Shown here: positions 28,271 to 38,090 of the stretch, piece after piece | How the letters are laid out: each line of letters begins with the position of its first letter | How positions within the stretch are numbered: the first letter of the stretch is position 1 | Assembly: GCA_947305775.1 (NCBI GenBank) | Contig: CAMZEN010000002.1 | Span: 1 to 64,000 of the forward strand | Length of the DNA: 64,000 nucleotides | Reading direction: 5' to 3' | DNA from: an uncultured Verrucomicrobiota bacterium | GTDB taxonomy: Bacteria > Verrucomicrobiota > Kiritimatiellia > RFP12 > UBA1067 | Position numbers and translations under genes: made by a program | Notes under the pieces: generated by a model | The model's input: the letters and a program-made list of their open reading frames with translations, nothing else | Database searches by the model: none | What the model was told of the DNA's origin: nothing

Positions 28271-28900
28271 ATGAAAAACACATCTGCAAAAAACGGTTTT
28301 ACTCTGGTCGAGATGCTGGTCGTCATCGGCATCATAACACTGCTTGTCGGCGCTTCGATATCGGGATTTTCCAAGATGCGCGCGACCGCCGAGCGCGCCA
28401 AGGTTCAGGAGCTTGTGAGCAACACGGCGACAGCCCTCGCCGCGCTCTACCAGAACGAGGGTGCGTGGCCGAGGCGCCTCGCGGCAAACGGTGCGAGCGA
28501 CGGCGTGCTCGACGCAAACGCCGCGCTTCCGCTCGCCAAGGGCGGCTACCTTTCGCTCACGATGAACAGCGAAGGCACGGAGCTTGACGGTCTGGACAAG
28601 CTGGGCGTGGCAGATCCATGGGCTGTGGCCGTAATAAAGCGCAAGGGACGCTCCGCCTCCGAGTCGGACATAGTGAACGGCGAGTATACAATCAAGGACC
28701 ACCTACTGCACTACGCGCTCGACATGGACGGCGACGGAGTAGTGAACGGTGCTTCGGTCGGCGGCGAGTCGGTTAGCGTGAGAGCTTCGGCCATCGTGTG
28801 GTGCGCCGGCAAGGACGGCAAGATGGAGCCGTACTCCAAGGGACTCAAGAAGGACGACCTTTACAGCTGGACGCCCGGCATGGCGAGAAAGGCAGACTGA
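28271..28900 (+). CDS. Prepilin-like protein (pseudopilin)
   Basis: MKNTSAKNG-FTLVEMLVVIGIITLL. Confidence 0.75.
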   Translation: MKNTSAKNGFTLVEMLVVIGIITLLVGASISGFSKMRATAERAKVQELVSNTATALAALYQNEGAWPRRLAANGASDGVLDANAALPLAKGGYLSLTMNSEGTELDGLDKLGVADPWAVAVIKRKGRSASESDIVNGEYTIKDHLLHYALDMDGDGVVNGASVGGESVSVRASAIVWCAGKDGKMEPYSKGLKKDDLYSWTPGMARKAD

Positions 28901-28903
28901 CAG

Positions 28904-29449
28904 ATGCGCCGCAAGGGTTTCACTATCGTCGAACTGTTGATGGTCGTCGGCATCCTCGGGGTGCTGATGACTATCGTGACTACCGCCGCGACAGGCGCGA
29001 TAAAGCAGGCGCGCGCGCGCAGGGCCGATGCGCTCGTGGCGATGGTGCAGTCGGGCATAGCCACGTATTACGCGCAGAACGACGAGTGGCCGGACTTCGA
29101 CCCGGAGGGCAAGCGCGGCAGCAGTTCCGACAATCCCGACATATATGTTCTCACCAACGACGAAAGCAACCGGGTCGTGCGCGAACTCGTGAGAAAGTCG
29201 GTGCAGGGCAATAATCCTCTTCTCGACATAACCGGCCTCTTTGTGGCTGACGCGAGGAACAGCATAAACGACAGAACGTATGGCATGGACTTCAACACTG
29301 CCATCCACGGCACCAAGAAGCATCCAAAGAAGCTAAACCAGGTAACCGCGATGGCATTTGGATATCCCGACACCGAAACCGGACGCTTCCGCTACTTCAA
29401 GATGACCTACTCAATTCCGGCAGACCAACTTACGGTATCAAAGCAATGA
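28904..29449 (+). CDS. Prepilin-like protein (pseudopilin)
   Basis: MRRKG-FTIVELLMVVGILGVL. Confidence 0.75.
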   Translation: MRRKGFTIVELLMVVGILGVLMTIVTTAATGAIKQARARRADALVAMVQSGIATYYAQNDEWPDFDPEGKRGSSSDNPDIYVLTNDESNRVVRELVRKSVQGNNPLLDITGLFVADARNSINDRTYGMDFNTAIHGTKKHPKKLNQVTAMAFGYPDTETGRFRYFKMTYSIPADQLTVSKQ

Positions 29450-30318
29450 CACGCAAAGGCTTTACACTTCTGGAACTGCTCGTGGTCGTCGGCATCATGG
29501 GCTTGCTGGGCACCGCCTCGATAGGTGCGTACCGCTCGATTACGCGCGGAATGGAGGAGCGTGGCGCATTGCAGAACGCGAGCCAGTTCATGCATGCGGC
29601 GTTCCAGCGCGCAATGATCGACCGCCAGCCGACGGCTGTGTACGTTTGGAACGAAACATTGCAGTCCAGCACGGCCGACCAAAACGAGATCGTCGTCGGC
29701 AAGGCCGTCGCAGTGAGAAGAGCCGGGCGCATAACCGGCATAGACGGCAACTACCTGCTAGACGAGTTCGCCGACCTAAATCTGACATATCCTGTAAGCG
29801 AAGGTTCGCAGAGCGGTTCTACAATGTTCCTGTATCAGCTCGACAACGTTCAGGACGGGCTTAAGCGCAGCCGGGTATACGATTCGGTCCGCAAGAGTAC
29901 CGCCAACGAGATATATCTGCTCGACCCGGTCGGCGGCGCCGCGGAACAAACGACCGGTGCGTTGCCTGCGCCTCCCGGCAGCGGCGCCATCGACATATAC
30001 GGCTTCGAAATCGAGAATCAGAACGGTGTCACCTGGGAGGTCGGCAGCGCATACGGTTTCGAGTTCATGTCGCTCGAGCTGCCGCACAACTTCATCTTCG
30101 GCAACAGCCAGGGCGATTATTCAAACGATATCTCCAATCCGGTCGCCGGCGAGAAGAAGCTGGTCTTCGGCGGCGGCGCCGGCGGCTACGACAGCCGAAG
30201 CCAAAATACTAAAGGCGATAAGACAATAAAGATTTCAGCCTTGCGGCAGGACCAGTCGGGCAATCTGAAACCCGTCGAAATCGGCACTACTGCGGACCCA
30301 ACCGAGGAGGCAAGCTGA
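29446..30318 (+). CDS. Prepilin-like protein (GspH-like pseudopilin)
   Basis: MTRKG-FTLLELLVVVGIMGLLG; 4-bp overlap with the preceding gene. Confidence 0.7.
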   Translation: MTRKGFTLLELLVVVGIMGLLGTASIGAYRSITRGMEERGALQNASQFMHAAFQRAMIDRQPTAVYVWNETLQSSTADQNEIVVGKAVAVRRAGRITGIDGNYLLDEFADLNLTYPVSEGSQSGSTMFLYQLDNVQDGLKRSRVYDSVRKSTANEIYLLDPVGGAAEQTTGALPAPPGSGAIDIYGFEIENQNGVTWEVGSAYGFEFMSLELPHNFIFGNSQGDYSNDISNPVAGEKKLVFGGGAGGYDSRSQNTKGDKTIKISALRQDQSGNLKPVEIGTTADPTEEAS

Positions 30319-30319
30319 C

Positions 30320-30862
30320 ATGAAGCGCGCATTCACTCTTATTGAGGTAAACCTCGCCATTCTGATAATGGCGGGCGGCATTCTCGCCATGGTGTCGCTC
30401 TATTCGTTCGGCTACCGCGAGAACAGCCAGAGCAGGGAGGATGTCGCCGGCGCCGCGATCGCCGACGCCGTAATGAGCCCGCTGGTGATGGCATGCTGCT
30501 CGACAAACCTGAAGTGGAGCGTGTTCCGCAATGAGTTCAGCTACCCGGGCAAAGGTTGGGCCAGCTACATGGATACCAACACTGGCCTCGTCACTAGAGA
30601 TCCCGAAAGCACGGCCGAGGGCGCTTTCAGCGACACGCTCAGCCAGATGAGCAGCGCGGCGGATGGCTCGCTGGACGTAAAAACGGACTTTCCTTCTGAG
30701 GCGATCAGCGGTACGGGCATGCGCTGCGGACTCGTGGTTATACACAAGAAGGATTCCCCTGTTGTGAAGATAGCCTTTCGGGCGACGCACAAGCCTGGAA
30801 TGCTGCTTTCGATGCCTATCTACTACACTGAAGCGAGATTCCAGGGAGACCCCAACCAATGA
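30320..30862 (+). CDS. Prepilin-like protein (GspI-like pseudopilin)
   Basis: MKRA-FTLIEVNLAILIMAGGILAM. Confidence 0.65.
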   Translation: MKRAFTLIEVNLAILIMAGGILAMVSLYSFGYRENSQSREDVAGAAIADAVMSPLVMACCSTNLKWSVFRNEFSYPGKGWASYMDTNTGLVTRDPESTAEGAFSDTLSQMSSAADGSLDVKTDFPSEAISGTGMRCGLVVIHKKDSPVVKIAFRATHKPGMLLSMPIYYTEARFQGDPNQ

Positions 30863-31341
30863 GAAGAGGCTTCACGATACTTGAACTATTGGTGGCGAGC
30901 CTTCTTCTTGGAATGCTCGTTACGATACTTACGATGGTTTTCAACCAGTCGTCGATTGCATGGCGCACCGGAATGGCGGGCGTCGCCGACCTTGACGAAG
31001 TGCGCGACAACATCGCCGAAATCCGCGAGGAGGCCGACAACATTTTTGTGCACGGCGATAGCGCCTACAGGCTCACCGGCCTTTGGAAGACGGATGGTTC
31101 GCTTCGCAAACGCGCCTGCAATGCGTCCGACGCCGAAGCCGGGGATTCGATCGTGATTCTTACTTCGGTGAAAGGAACGACCAAGGGCAAGGACATCACA
31201 GTCGAGCGTGTCGGTTCGGAGAAACCAGACTCTGGCAAAAAGACTTACACAGTAGGCGTCACATCCTGGGGACCAGACCGGCGTGTGAATGAGAGCACCT
31301 ATGACGACATCACAACCTGGCCGGACGAGATAGAGCTATGA
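30859..31341 (+). CDS. Prepilin-like protein (GspJ-like pseudopilin)
   Basis: MRRG-FTILELLVASLLLGMLVTI; 4-bp overlap with the preceding gene. Confidence 0.65.
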   Translation: MRRGFTILELLVASLLLGMLVTILTMVFNQSSIAWRTGMAGVADLDEVRDNIAEIREEADNIFVHGDSAYRLTGLWKTDGSLRKRACNASDAEAGDSIVILTSVKGTTKGKDITVERVGSEKPDSGKKTYTVGVTSWGPDRRVNESTYDDITTWPDEIEL

Positions 31342-31805
31342 AAAAAGGGTTTACGCTAGTTGAGCTGCTGGTTGTCGTCGCAATGATTGCGATGCTGATC
31401 GGCGCCGTAGGCTCGTCGGTTACGAGCGCGCGCGAAAGGGCGCGCGTCATGAAGGCGACGGCCGAGGTCAAGGAGATGACAAACGCCATTCTCGCTTACG
31501 AGAACTACGCAAAAAGCGGCATAGGCTACGGGCTTGAGGAAATGGAAGTCGATGCGACCATAGACAAGGTCGGCTTCATACTCGGCAAAGGGGAGACAAG
31601 CGATTCCGGCGAAAAGATACCTGTTCTGTACAACGGGTCGGTCGGGGCGGACGGCGTCATCCGCGATCCTTGGGGCAATCCATACAGGGTGAAGATAAAG
31701 GCAGGAACGGTACCTTCGGTTTCTTCGACCGCCTCGGGCAACATGCACACCGGCTACATGCTGCCGAACTTCTACAGACTTTCCATGGAGGAGCGCAACA
31801 GATGA
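31338..31805 (+). CDS. Prepilin-like protein (GspG-like pseudopilin)
   Basis: MKKG-FTLVELLVVVAMIAMLIGA and RDPWGNPYRVK, typical of GspG. Confidence 0.75.
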   Translation: MKKGFTLVELLVVVAMIAMLIGAVGSSVTSARERARVMKATAEVKEMTNAILAYENYAKSGIGYGLEEMEVDATIDKVGFILGKGETSDSGEKIPVLYNGSVGADGVIRDPWGNPYRVKIKAGTVPSVSSTASGNMHTGYMLPNFYRLSMEERNR

Positions 31806-34804
31806 AAGCCATACGTTCCAGAAAGGGCAGCGCGCTTCTCATAGTATTGGGAATGCTGTCGTTCATAGTGGTTTCGGCCATCGCGTTCGCCGCCTATATG
31901 CGCGCTTCGAGATTGCCATCGAGCTATCTGAGGCGGACGGCTGCGGCGCGTCTGCTCGCCAAGGCCGCGATGTCGGAGGCCATCGAGGAGATAGATGCCG
32001 CCATAGGCAACAATACGTATCCCGACCAGCGCGTAGGCGAGGGTGTCCCTTCCCAGAATCGCATGGCAAATCTCGGCAAGACGGGCGGCGGTTGCCGCAA
32101 CTATTGGTGGCACAATGTCTTTATCGGCGACAAAACATGGCTCGACCCGAGCGAAACGGTCTCGACGCTTACGCTCGAGGGTCTTGCATATATTCCGCCG
32201 CCGCTCGTGAACGAAGCCCGCCGCTATTCGAGGATGTCCCACGCCGCTACATGGCACAATCTTGGCTTCGATTCGGGTCGCTACGCCTTCTGCGCGATAG
32301 ACGTTACCGACTGCCTTGACGTAAACAGACTTGTCGCCAATGGTCGCCGTAATTCTGGGCGCCGACGCATAACGCTTGCACATATGTTCGAGAAATCCGA
32401 TCATACGTCTTACGAAAACCAGCCGTCGTCTTGGGAGTCGTTCATGGAGAAGTTCCGAGTAAAGCTCGCCGACGATCAAGAAGACTCCTCCCCAAGGTTC
32501 GTCAACTCGAAAGTGCCGCTTGTTTCGGTGGCCGACTGGAACCTTGCAGTCCACGCCGAATCGCCGGCCGGAATGACGAGTCCGTTCTGCAACTACATAG
32601 AGAACTACGACGGCAGCTTCTATGGGCTTAGCAACCCAGAAGGCTCACAAGCCGACAAGATTCGGCAGATGCGGTTCGTCACCGACAGCTATCTGCCGCC
32701 GCGTACCCTCGAGAGCGATGAAAAGAACCTGGCGAGCGGCGACGGTCAGCCCTTTGACTCCTTCAGCGAAAACACTACTGTTATGCAGATCGAATCAATG
32801 GGCGAGAAGGGCACGCCTGGCATGCAGCGCCTTAACAAGAAAGTATGCAAGTTCGACCTTGTGGGCCTATACGACTACCTTGACGACAACGATGTGCCTG
32901 TGTCGCTTACGGTTCCAACGACTGAGCGGGTGCCTATGGTGTGTTCTGTAAAGCCTACGTTTAGCTCGACAATTGCTCTTAAAGATGGTAAGCCTACCGT
33001 TGCCAATTCAGAGGAAAACGGCAGCACGGTAACAGAGACCCTCGAATACAAACTTGACAACAAGCTTCTTGGCTTAAGTTACATCCAGACACTTATTGCT
33101 TTTCCGTTCAGGCGAGACGACATCATCAACAGCGATAACAACTTTACTTACGACGGCTGCTTAAGGCTGTTCCTTGCGCCGGCGGATATGGGCTTTCGCC
33201 TTCCTCAAGGCGCCATTCGCCCGACAAGCGATAATGATTTCACGAAGGACGATGTATGCGAAAACGGCGTATTCAAGGTAAAGCTTGTCGCTTCCCAGCC
33301 GCCGAACTTTTCTAATATAGACGATGAAGAAAGCGCTGTAAAGAGATTGGACTTCCAGATAAAGCCTGCATGTCTCAGAAACGCGCTCTCTACGCCGATA
33401 TTCACTGTTAAAGCACAGTACAAGAAGGATCCAAAGACTGGACTTGTCGATAGGACAAATCCAACGTACATTTCGGCCCAGTGCAACATTCCTCCGCTTG
33501 ACAAGAACGGAAAGCCTTTGGATTCCTATAAGGACCCAGACAGTTTTCGCGGGTTGATACAGAACAAGAGCGGTGCGGAATTGGTGTTGCATGCCGCCGT
33601 ATACATTCGCGTCAAGAGCGGCAGCAAGACGGTCGATCTGGTGCCTGCCTGTGCAGCGGACGATTCGTTAAATAACAAGAGCACAAAGTTGCTCAGAGAA
33701 GAAACCCTTGTCTGTGGCACGACAGGTCCTGTCCTGCGCTTTAAGGCGAATACGCCCGTCAAGTACGACATCGACGGGCTTAGCAATCTATCTGGCGATG
33801 CGCTTGAATTTTCACCCAAAGGGATAATATGCCCCGACCCCCGCTTCAACCATGCGCCGGAGAACTGGATGGATGTCGGATCCAATGAGGCCATCGCCAC
33901 GACTCCCAAGGAGTGGGTGGATGCCTGCGGCGCCCACGAACGAGATGGCGACATATTCATGTTCGTTTCAAACCAGGAGTATCTGCAGTCCATATATGAG
34001 CTGGCGTTTCTGCCGAACCTTAGCGAACTCGACCGTTCTGGTTCCATCACTGTTGGTAACCTTGACCAGTTACCAGATAAAATGACAGAATATCCAACCA
34101 GCATCAGTGGCTGTGCAAACGGCAGACACATGTGGAACACGTACCGTTGTTATGACAACAAAAATGGCGCGCGTCACAACTTCGAGGATATCGGCCTTGT
34201 CAATAACGACTCCTCATATCGCGTTAATCCGTATGTGCATTCGACAGACGCGTTGATGGCGGCATTCGCCAACACTCCGTACGACTGGTGGGCGGCGTCG
34301 ACGAACAATCAGGATATCTCCGTATCAGATTGCGATGACGCTAAAACGTTCAACTCGAAGTACGCATTCAGCGCGATGAACAACGATGCGAAGTTCGCGT
34401 GGGATGATTTGAAGTCTATAGCGGAGAACTTCCGCGACAAGGTGCGCTCCAGCAATGGCGACTGGGAAGCAGCTTTCGACAGTCTTGGCTGGAACGGCAC
34501 AGAGGATACTTTCTGCGGCGTTACTCTCAGTAGCGAAACCGATGATCTTTACGGCGTTGACCGCAAGTTCCTCTACGGCTTCTGGCATGATGCGTTCGCC
34601 AACCGCCAGCAGCTGTTCCTGGTCTTCGTCCGTGCGGAGCCGATGATGATGGGCGGCGGAGCGGTCGGGCAGACGCCCCCCTCGCTTGGCGCACGGGCCG
34701 TCGCGCTCGTTTGGCGCGACCCGGAGGCGCCGGAGCCCACCACCGGGACCAGTCTGGACGCGCCTCATCGCACGCGCATACTATTCTACAGACAGTTCGA
34801 TTGA
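31802..34804 (+). CDS. Very large GspK/PilX-like minor pseudopilin
   Basis: MKAIRSRKG-SALLIVLGMLSFIVVSAIAFAAYMRA (no Glu+5). 1000 aa. Starts in ATGA overlap with the GspG-like gene. Confidence 0.65.
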   Translation: MKAIRSRKGSALLIVLGMLSFIVVSAIAFAAYMRASRLPSSYLRRTAAARLLAKAAMSEAIEEIDAAIGNNTYPDQRVGEGVPSQNRMANLGKTGGGCRNYWWHNVFIGDKTWLDPSETVSTLTLEGLAYIPPPLVNEARRYSRMSHAATWHNLGFDSGRYAFCAIDVTDCLDVNRLVANGRRNSGRRRITLAHMFEKSDHTSYENQPSSWESFMEKFRVKLADDQEDSSPRFVNSKVPLVSVADWNLAVHAESPAGMTSPFCNYIENYDGSFYGLSNPEGSQADKIRQMRFVTDSYLPPRTLESDEKNLASGDGQPFDSFSENTTVMQIESMGEKGTPGMQRLNKKVCKFDLVGLYDYLDDNDVPVSLTVPTTERVPMVCSVKPTFSSTIALKDGKPTVANSEENGSTVTETLEYKLDNKLLGLSYIQTLIAFPFRRDDIINSDNNFTYDGCLRLFLAPADMGFRLPQGAIRPTSDNDFTKDDVCENGVFKVKLVASQPPNFSNIDDEESAVKRLDFQIKPACLRNALSTPIFTVKAQYKKDPKTGLVDRTNPTYISAQCNIPPLDKNGKPLDSYKDPDSFRGLIQNKSGAELVLHAAVYIRVKSGSKTVDLVPACAADDSLNNKSTKLLREETLVCGTTGPVLRFKANTPVKYDIDGLSNLSGDALEFSPKGIICPDPRFNHAPENWMDVGSNEAIATTPKEWVDACGAHERDGDIFMFVSNQEYLQSIYELAFLPNLSELDRSGSITVGNLDQLPDKMTEYPTSISGCANGRHMWNTYRCYDNKNGARHNFEDIGLVNNDSSYRVNPYVHSTDALMAAFANTPYDWWAASTNNQDISVSDCDDAKTFNSKYAFSAMNNDAKFAWDDLKSIAENFRDKVRSSNGDWEAAFDSLGWNGTEDTFCGVTLSSETDDLYGVDRKFLYGFWHDAFANRQQLFLVFVRAEPMMMGGGAVGQTPPSLGARAVALVWRDPEAPEPTTGTSLDAPHRTRILFYRQFD

Positions 34805-34821
34805 TAATGAAAGGTTAGGTT

Positions 34822-35724
34822 ATGCAGGCTAAACTTGCAAGAAGAGGTTTTACCCTCGTTGAGCTTCTCGTAGTGATCGGCATCCTCGGCATTCTTGGCG
34901 GTGTGATGCTTAGCGTGTTCGGCGGCTCTACAGAGTCGGCGCGCTCGGCGAAATGCCTTGCCCACATGCGCAATCTGGCCACCGCCTGCCAGAGCTACGG
35001 CATGAGCGTAGGGTGCTATCCACTGGCGGCATCTCTGGAGTATTCGACGCTTGACGAGTCGGGGGGCATTCGCAACGTGAGGGAGATATTCCACGAGCGT
35101 GCGGGCTGGATATCGTGGGCTTCGCAGGGAGCGTACGGGGGCAGGCCGACAAGCTCGGTGGCGAACAGCGGCTGGTTCACATCCGCTTACGAGGCCAACG
35201 AAGATGTTGCAACGCACTGCCTTACGAACGGCGTGTTGTGGCGCTACGTGGCGGCGAACGAAGAGGTCTACCTTTGCCCGTCCCACGTCAAGGCTGCGCA
35301 GCGCAAGGGCAAGAAGGCCCACTGGAGCTACGCGATGAACGCATATTTCGGCGGCGACGTGGCCATGAAGGGCGAGACCATGGAAGATTACGGCATCGGC
35401 TACGGCGGCCTCAAGAGGGCCGACCGCATACTGCTCTTCGCCGAGCTGCCTTTCTACGAAGGAATAGACGATTCTCTCAAAGCGAGCGATCCAGTGCTTC
35501 AGTACAAGGGACTGGCCGGCTACGGCGGCAGCACCGACACGCTTGCGTTCAACCACATGATGGGCAAGCAGAGATGCGCCCATGTGGTCTTCGCCGACGG
35601 GCATATCGACCGCCTCATGCTACCGCGCAGCGGCGAAGTGAATTCAGAGGAGCTGCTGGAGTGGCTTTGCGAAGGCAAGGATATAGGCTTCAGCGGATCC
35701 AAATACGAAAAGCTCAACGACTGA
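34822..35724 (+). CDS. Prepilin-like protein (DUF1559-like)
   Basis: MQAKLARRG-FTLVELLVVIGILGILGG; C-terminal HVVFADGHIDRL. Confidence 0.75.
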   Translation: MQAKLARRGFTLVELLVVIGILGILGGVMLSVFGGSTESARSAKCLAHMRNLATACQSYGMSVGCYPLAASLEYSTLDESGGIRNVREIFHERAGWISWASQGAYGGRPTSSVANSGWFTSAYEANEDVATHCLTNGVLWRYVAANEEVYLCPSHVKAAQRKGKKAHWSYAMNAYFGGDVAMKGETMEDYGIGYGGLKRADRILLFAELPFYEGIDDSLKASDPVLQYKGLAGYGGSTDTLAFNHMMGKQRCAHVVFADGHIDRLMLPRSGEVNSEELLEWLCEGKDIGFSGSKYEKLND

Positions 35725-35742
35725 CGGCAGTCGCGATATTAC

Positions 35743-36597
35743 ATGAACCGGATTACAGAGAAAAGGCAGCTGTCCGACAATGTCTTCATGATGAAGATCG
35801 AGTCTCCGCTCATCGCGCAAGAGCGCAAGGCAGGGCAGTTCATAATTATAATGGTCGACGAAGAGGCGGGCGAGCGCATACCACTTACGATTGCCGACGC
35901 CGATGCGGGGGCGGGCACGATAACGATCATTTTCCAGACGGTCGGCGCTACGACGATCAAGCTCTCTCGCCTGGGCGTAGGCGATTCGCTGCCGGCGGTG
36001 CTGGGTCCGCTCGGCCGTCCGACGGACATTCGCGGCGCGAACGGCGAGAAGCCCGGCCATGTGGTCTGCGTAGGCGGCGGCATAGGCGTAGCCCCGATGC
36101 ATCCTATCGCGCAGGCGCTCAAGGCGGCGGGCAACCGCGTCACGATCATCATGGGCGCGCGCAACAAGAGCCTCTTCGTCATGGAGGACGAGATGCGCAA
36201 GATCGCCGGCGACGACCTTGTGCTGGTGACCGACGACGGCAGCTCCGGACGGAAGGGGCTCGTTACCGAACCCCTGAAGGAGCTTTGCGAGCGTGGCGCG
36301 GTCGACGAGGTGATAGCTATCGGTCCGCCGATCATGATGAAGTTCTGCGCATTGACGACAAAGCCATACGGCGTGAAGACCGTGGCCTCGCTCAACACCA
36401 TAATGATCGACGGCACGGGAATGTGCGGCGGGTGCCGCGTATCGGTCGGCGGAGAGACGAAGTTCGTATGCGTGGACGGGCCGGAATTCGACGCTCACTT
36501 GGTCGATTGGGATCTCATGCTCAAGCGCATGGGCGCCTTCAAGCCGCAGGAAGCCTCCGCCAAGGAGCATGTCTGCCGCTCCGGAATATTCAACTGA
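35743..36597 (+). CDS. Ferredoxin-NADP reductase-like subunit (NfnA/PyrK-like)
   Basis: AGQFIIIMVDEEAGERIPLTIAD flavin-binding region; C-terminal GTGMCGGCRVSVGGETKFVCVDGPEFDAHLVDW. Confidence 0.8.
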   Translation: MNRITEKRQLSDNVFMMKIESPLIAQERKAGQFIIIMVDEEAGERIPLTIADADAGAGTITIIFQTVGATTIKLSRLGVGDSLPAVLGPLGRPTDIRGANGEKPGHVVCVGGGIGVAPMHPIAQALKAAGNRVTIIMGARNKSLFVMEDEMRKIAGDDLVLVTDDGSSGRKGLVTEPLKELCERGAVDEVIAIGPPIMMKFCALTTKPYGVKTVASLNTIMIDGTGMCGGCRVSVGGETKFVCVDGPEFDAHLVDWDLMLKRMGAFKPQEASAKEHVCRSGIFN

Positions 36598-36627
36598 TCC
36601 GTCCTACTCGTCTTACATTCCAGTTAT

Positions 36628-38067
36628 ATGACACCGAAAGAGAAAATGGCGATTCCGCCGCAGGCGATGCCAGAGCAGGACGCGAAGGTGCGCGCCCACA
36701 ACATGAATGAAGTCGCGCTTGGCTACACGCCCGAGATGGCGATGCGCGAGGCTTCGCGCTGCATGCAGTGTCCGGCCAAGCCTTGCATGCAGGGCTGCCC
36801 TGTGGCGATAGACATACCCGGCTTTCTGGCCAAGGCGGCAGAGGGCGACTTCGAAGGCGCACTTGCGATAATACGCAAAACGTCGCTTCTTCCGGCGGTC
36901 TGTGGACGCGTCTGCCCGCAGGAGAAGCAGTGCCAGAAGTTCTGCACGATGGGCAAGCTTCTTAAGGATGTAGACAAGGCTGTGGCCATCGGACGCGTCG
37001 AGCGCTTCGTGGCGGACTTGGCCCGCGAATCCTCCAGCACGACAGGGAAGGGTGCGTCGAAGGCGCCGTCCGCTCCATCCACCGGCAGGCGCGTTGCCGT
37101 CATCGGCTCAGGTCCGGCTTCGATCACATGCGCGGCGGACTGCGCCCGCGCGGGACATGAGGTCACGATGTTCGAGGCGTTCCACAAGCCGGGCGGCGTG
37201 CTTGTCTACGGCATACCCGAGTTTCGTCTTCCGAAGTCTATTGTGCAGCAGGAAATAGACGGGCTTAAGGCGCTGGGCGTGAAAGTCGAGCTCAACTATG
37301 TGGTCGGCCGCACGAGGAAGCTGAAGGACCTTATGGCGAAGGACGGCTTCGACGCCGTCTTCATCGGCACTGGCGCCGGCCTGCCGAAGTTCATGGACAT
37401 AGAGGGCGAGAACCTTGTCGGGGTGTTCAGCGCCAACGAATACCTTACGCGTGCGAACCTCATGAAGGCTTATGACGAGGGCGGGCACGATACTCCGTTC
37501 TGGCACGGGCGACGGGTAGCGGTGCTTGGCGGCGGCAATGTCGCGATGGACGCAAGCCGCATGGCCTTGCGTCTTGGCGCCGAGAAGGTGTACCTGGTCT
37601 ATCGCCGCAGCGAGGCCGAAATGCCTGCGCGCCGCGAGGAGGTTCACCACGCCAAGGAGGAGGGCGTAGAGTTCCTTATGCTCCAGAACGCAAAGCGCGT
37701 TCTCGGCGATGACCAGGGCAGGGTCGTCGGTCTTGAGTGCCTCAAGTACGAGCTTGGCGAACCCGATGCCTCCGGACGCCGCAGTCCGGTGCCGATTGCC
37801 GGTAGCGAGTTTACTCTTGACGTCGATACCGTGGTCGTCGCCGTCGGCAACGCCTCCAACCCGCTCATACCCGCCACCACCGATGGTCTTGAGATCAACA
37901 GGCGCGGCAACATTGTGGTCGATCCCGAAGCCAACATGACGTCCATACCGGGCGTGTTCGCCGGCGGCGATATAGTCCTCGGCGCGGCGACGGTAATTCT
38001 TGCGATGGGCGAAGGACGTCGCGCCGCGGCCGGGATAAACGCCTATCTCGCGGCGAAGGGCAAGTAG
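36628..38067 (+). CDS. NADPH-dependent glutamate synthase small-subunit-like flavoprotein (NfnB/GltA)
   Basis: Cys-rich CMQCPAKPCMQGCPVAIDIP, VCPQEKQCQKFC, VAVIGSGPASITCAADCARAGHEVTMFE. Confidence 0.88.
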   Translation: MTPKEKMAIPPQAMPEQDAKVRAHNMNEVALGYTPEMAMREASRCMQCPAKPCMQGCPVAIDIPGFLAKAAEGDFEGALAIIRKTSLLPAVCGRVCPQEKQCQKFCTMGKLLKDVDKAVAIGRVERFVADLARESSSTTGKGASKAPSAPSTGRRVAVIGSGPASITCAADCARAGHEVTMFEAFHKPGGVLVYGIPEFRLPKSIVQQEIDGLKALGVKVELNYVVGRTRKLKDLMAKDGFDAVFIGTGAGLPKFMDIEGENLVGVFSANEYLTRANLMKAYDEGGHDTPFWHGRRVAVLGGGNVAMDASRMALRLGAEKVYLVYRRSEAEMPARREEVHHAKEEGVEFLMLQNAKRVLGDDQGRVVGLECLKYELGEPDASGRRSPVPIAGSEFTLDVDTVVVAVGNASNPLIPATTDGLEINRRGNIVVDPEANMTSIPGVFAGGDIVLGAATVILAMGEGRRAAAGINAYLAAKGK

Positions 38068-38090
38068 TCCGTCGTGCGGGCGGTGCTGCG

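Noticed and set aside
35115-36710. 531-aa plus-strand ORF
   Set aside because: Out-of-frame reading of the prepilin and NfnA-like genes; Arg-rich shadow.
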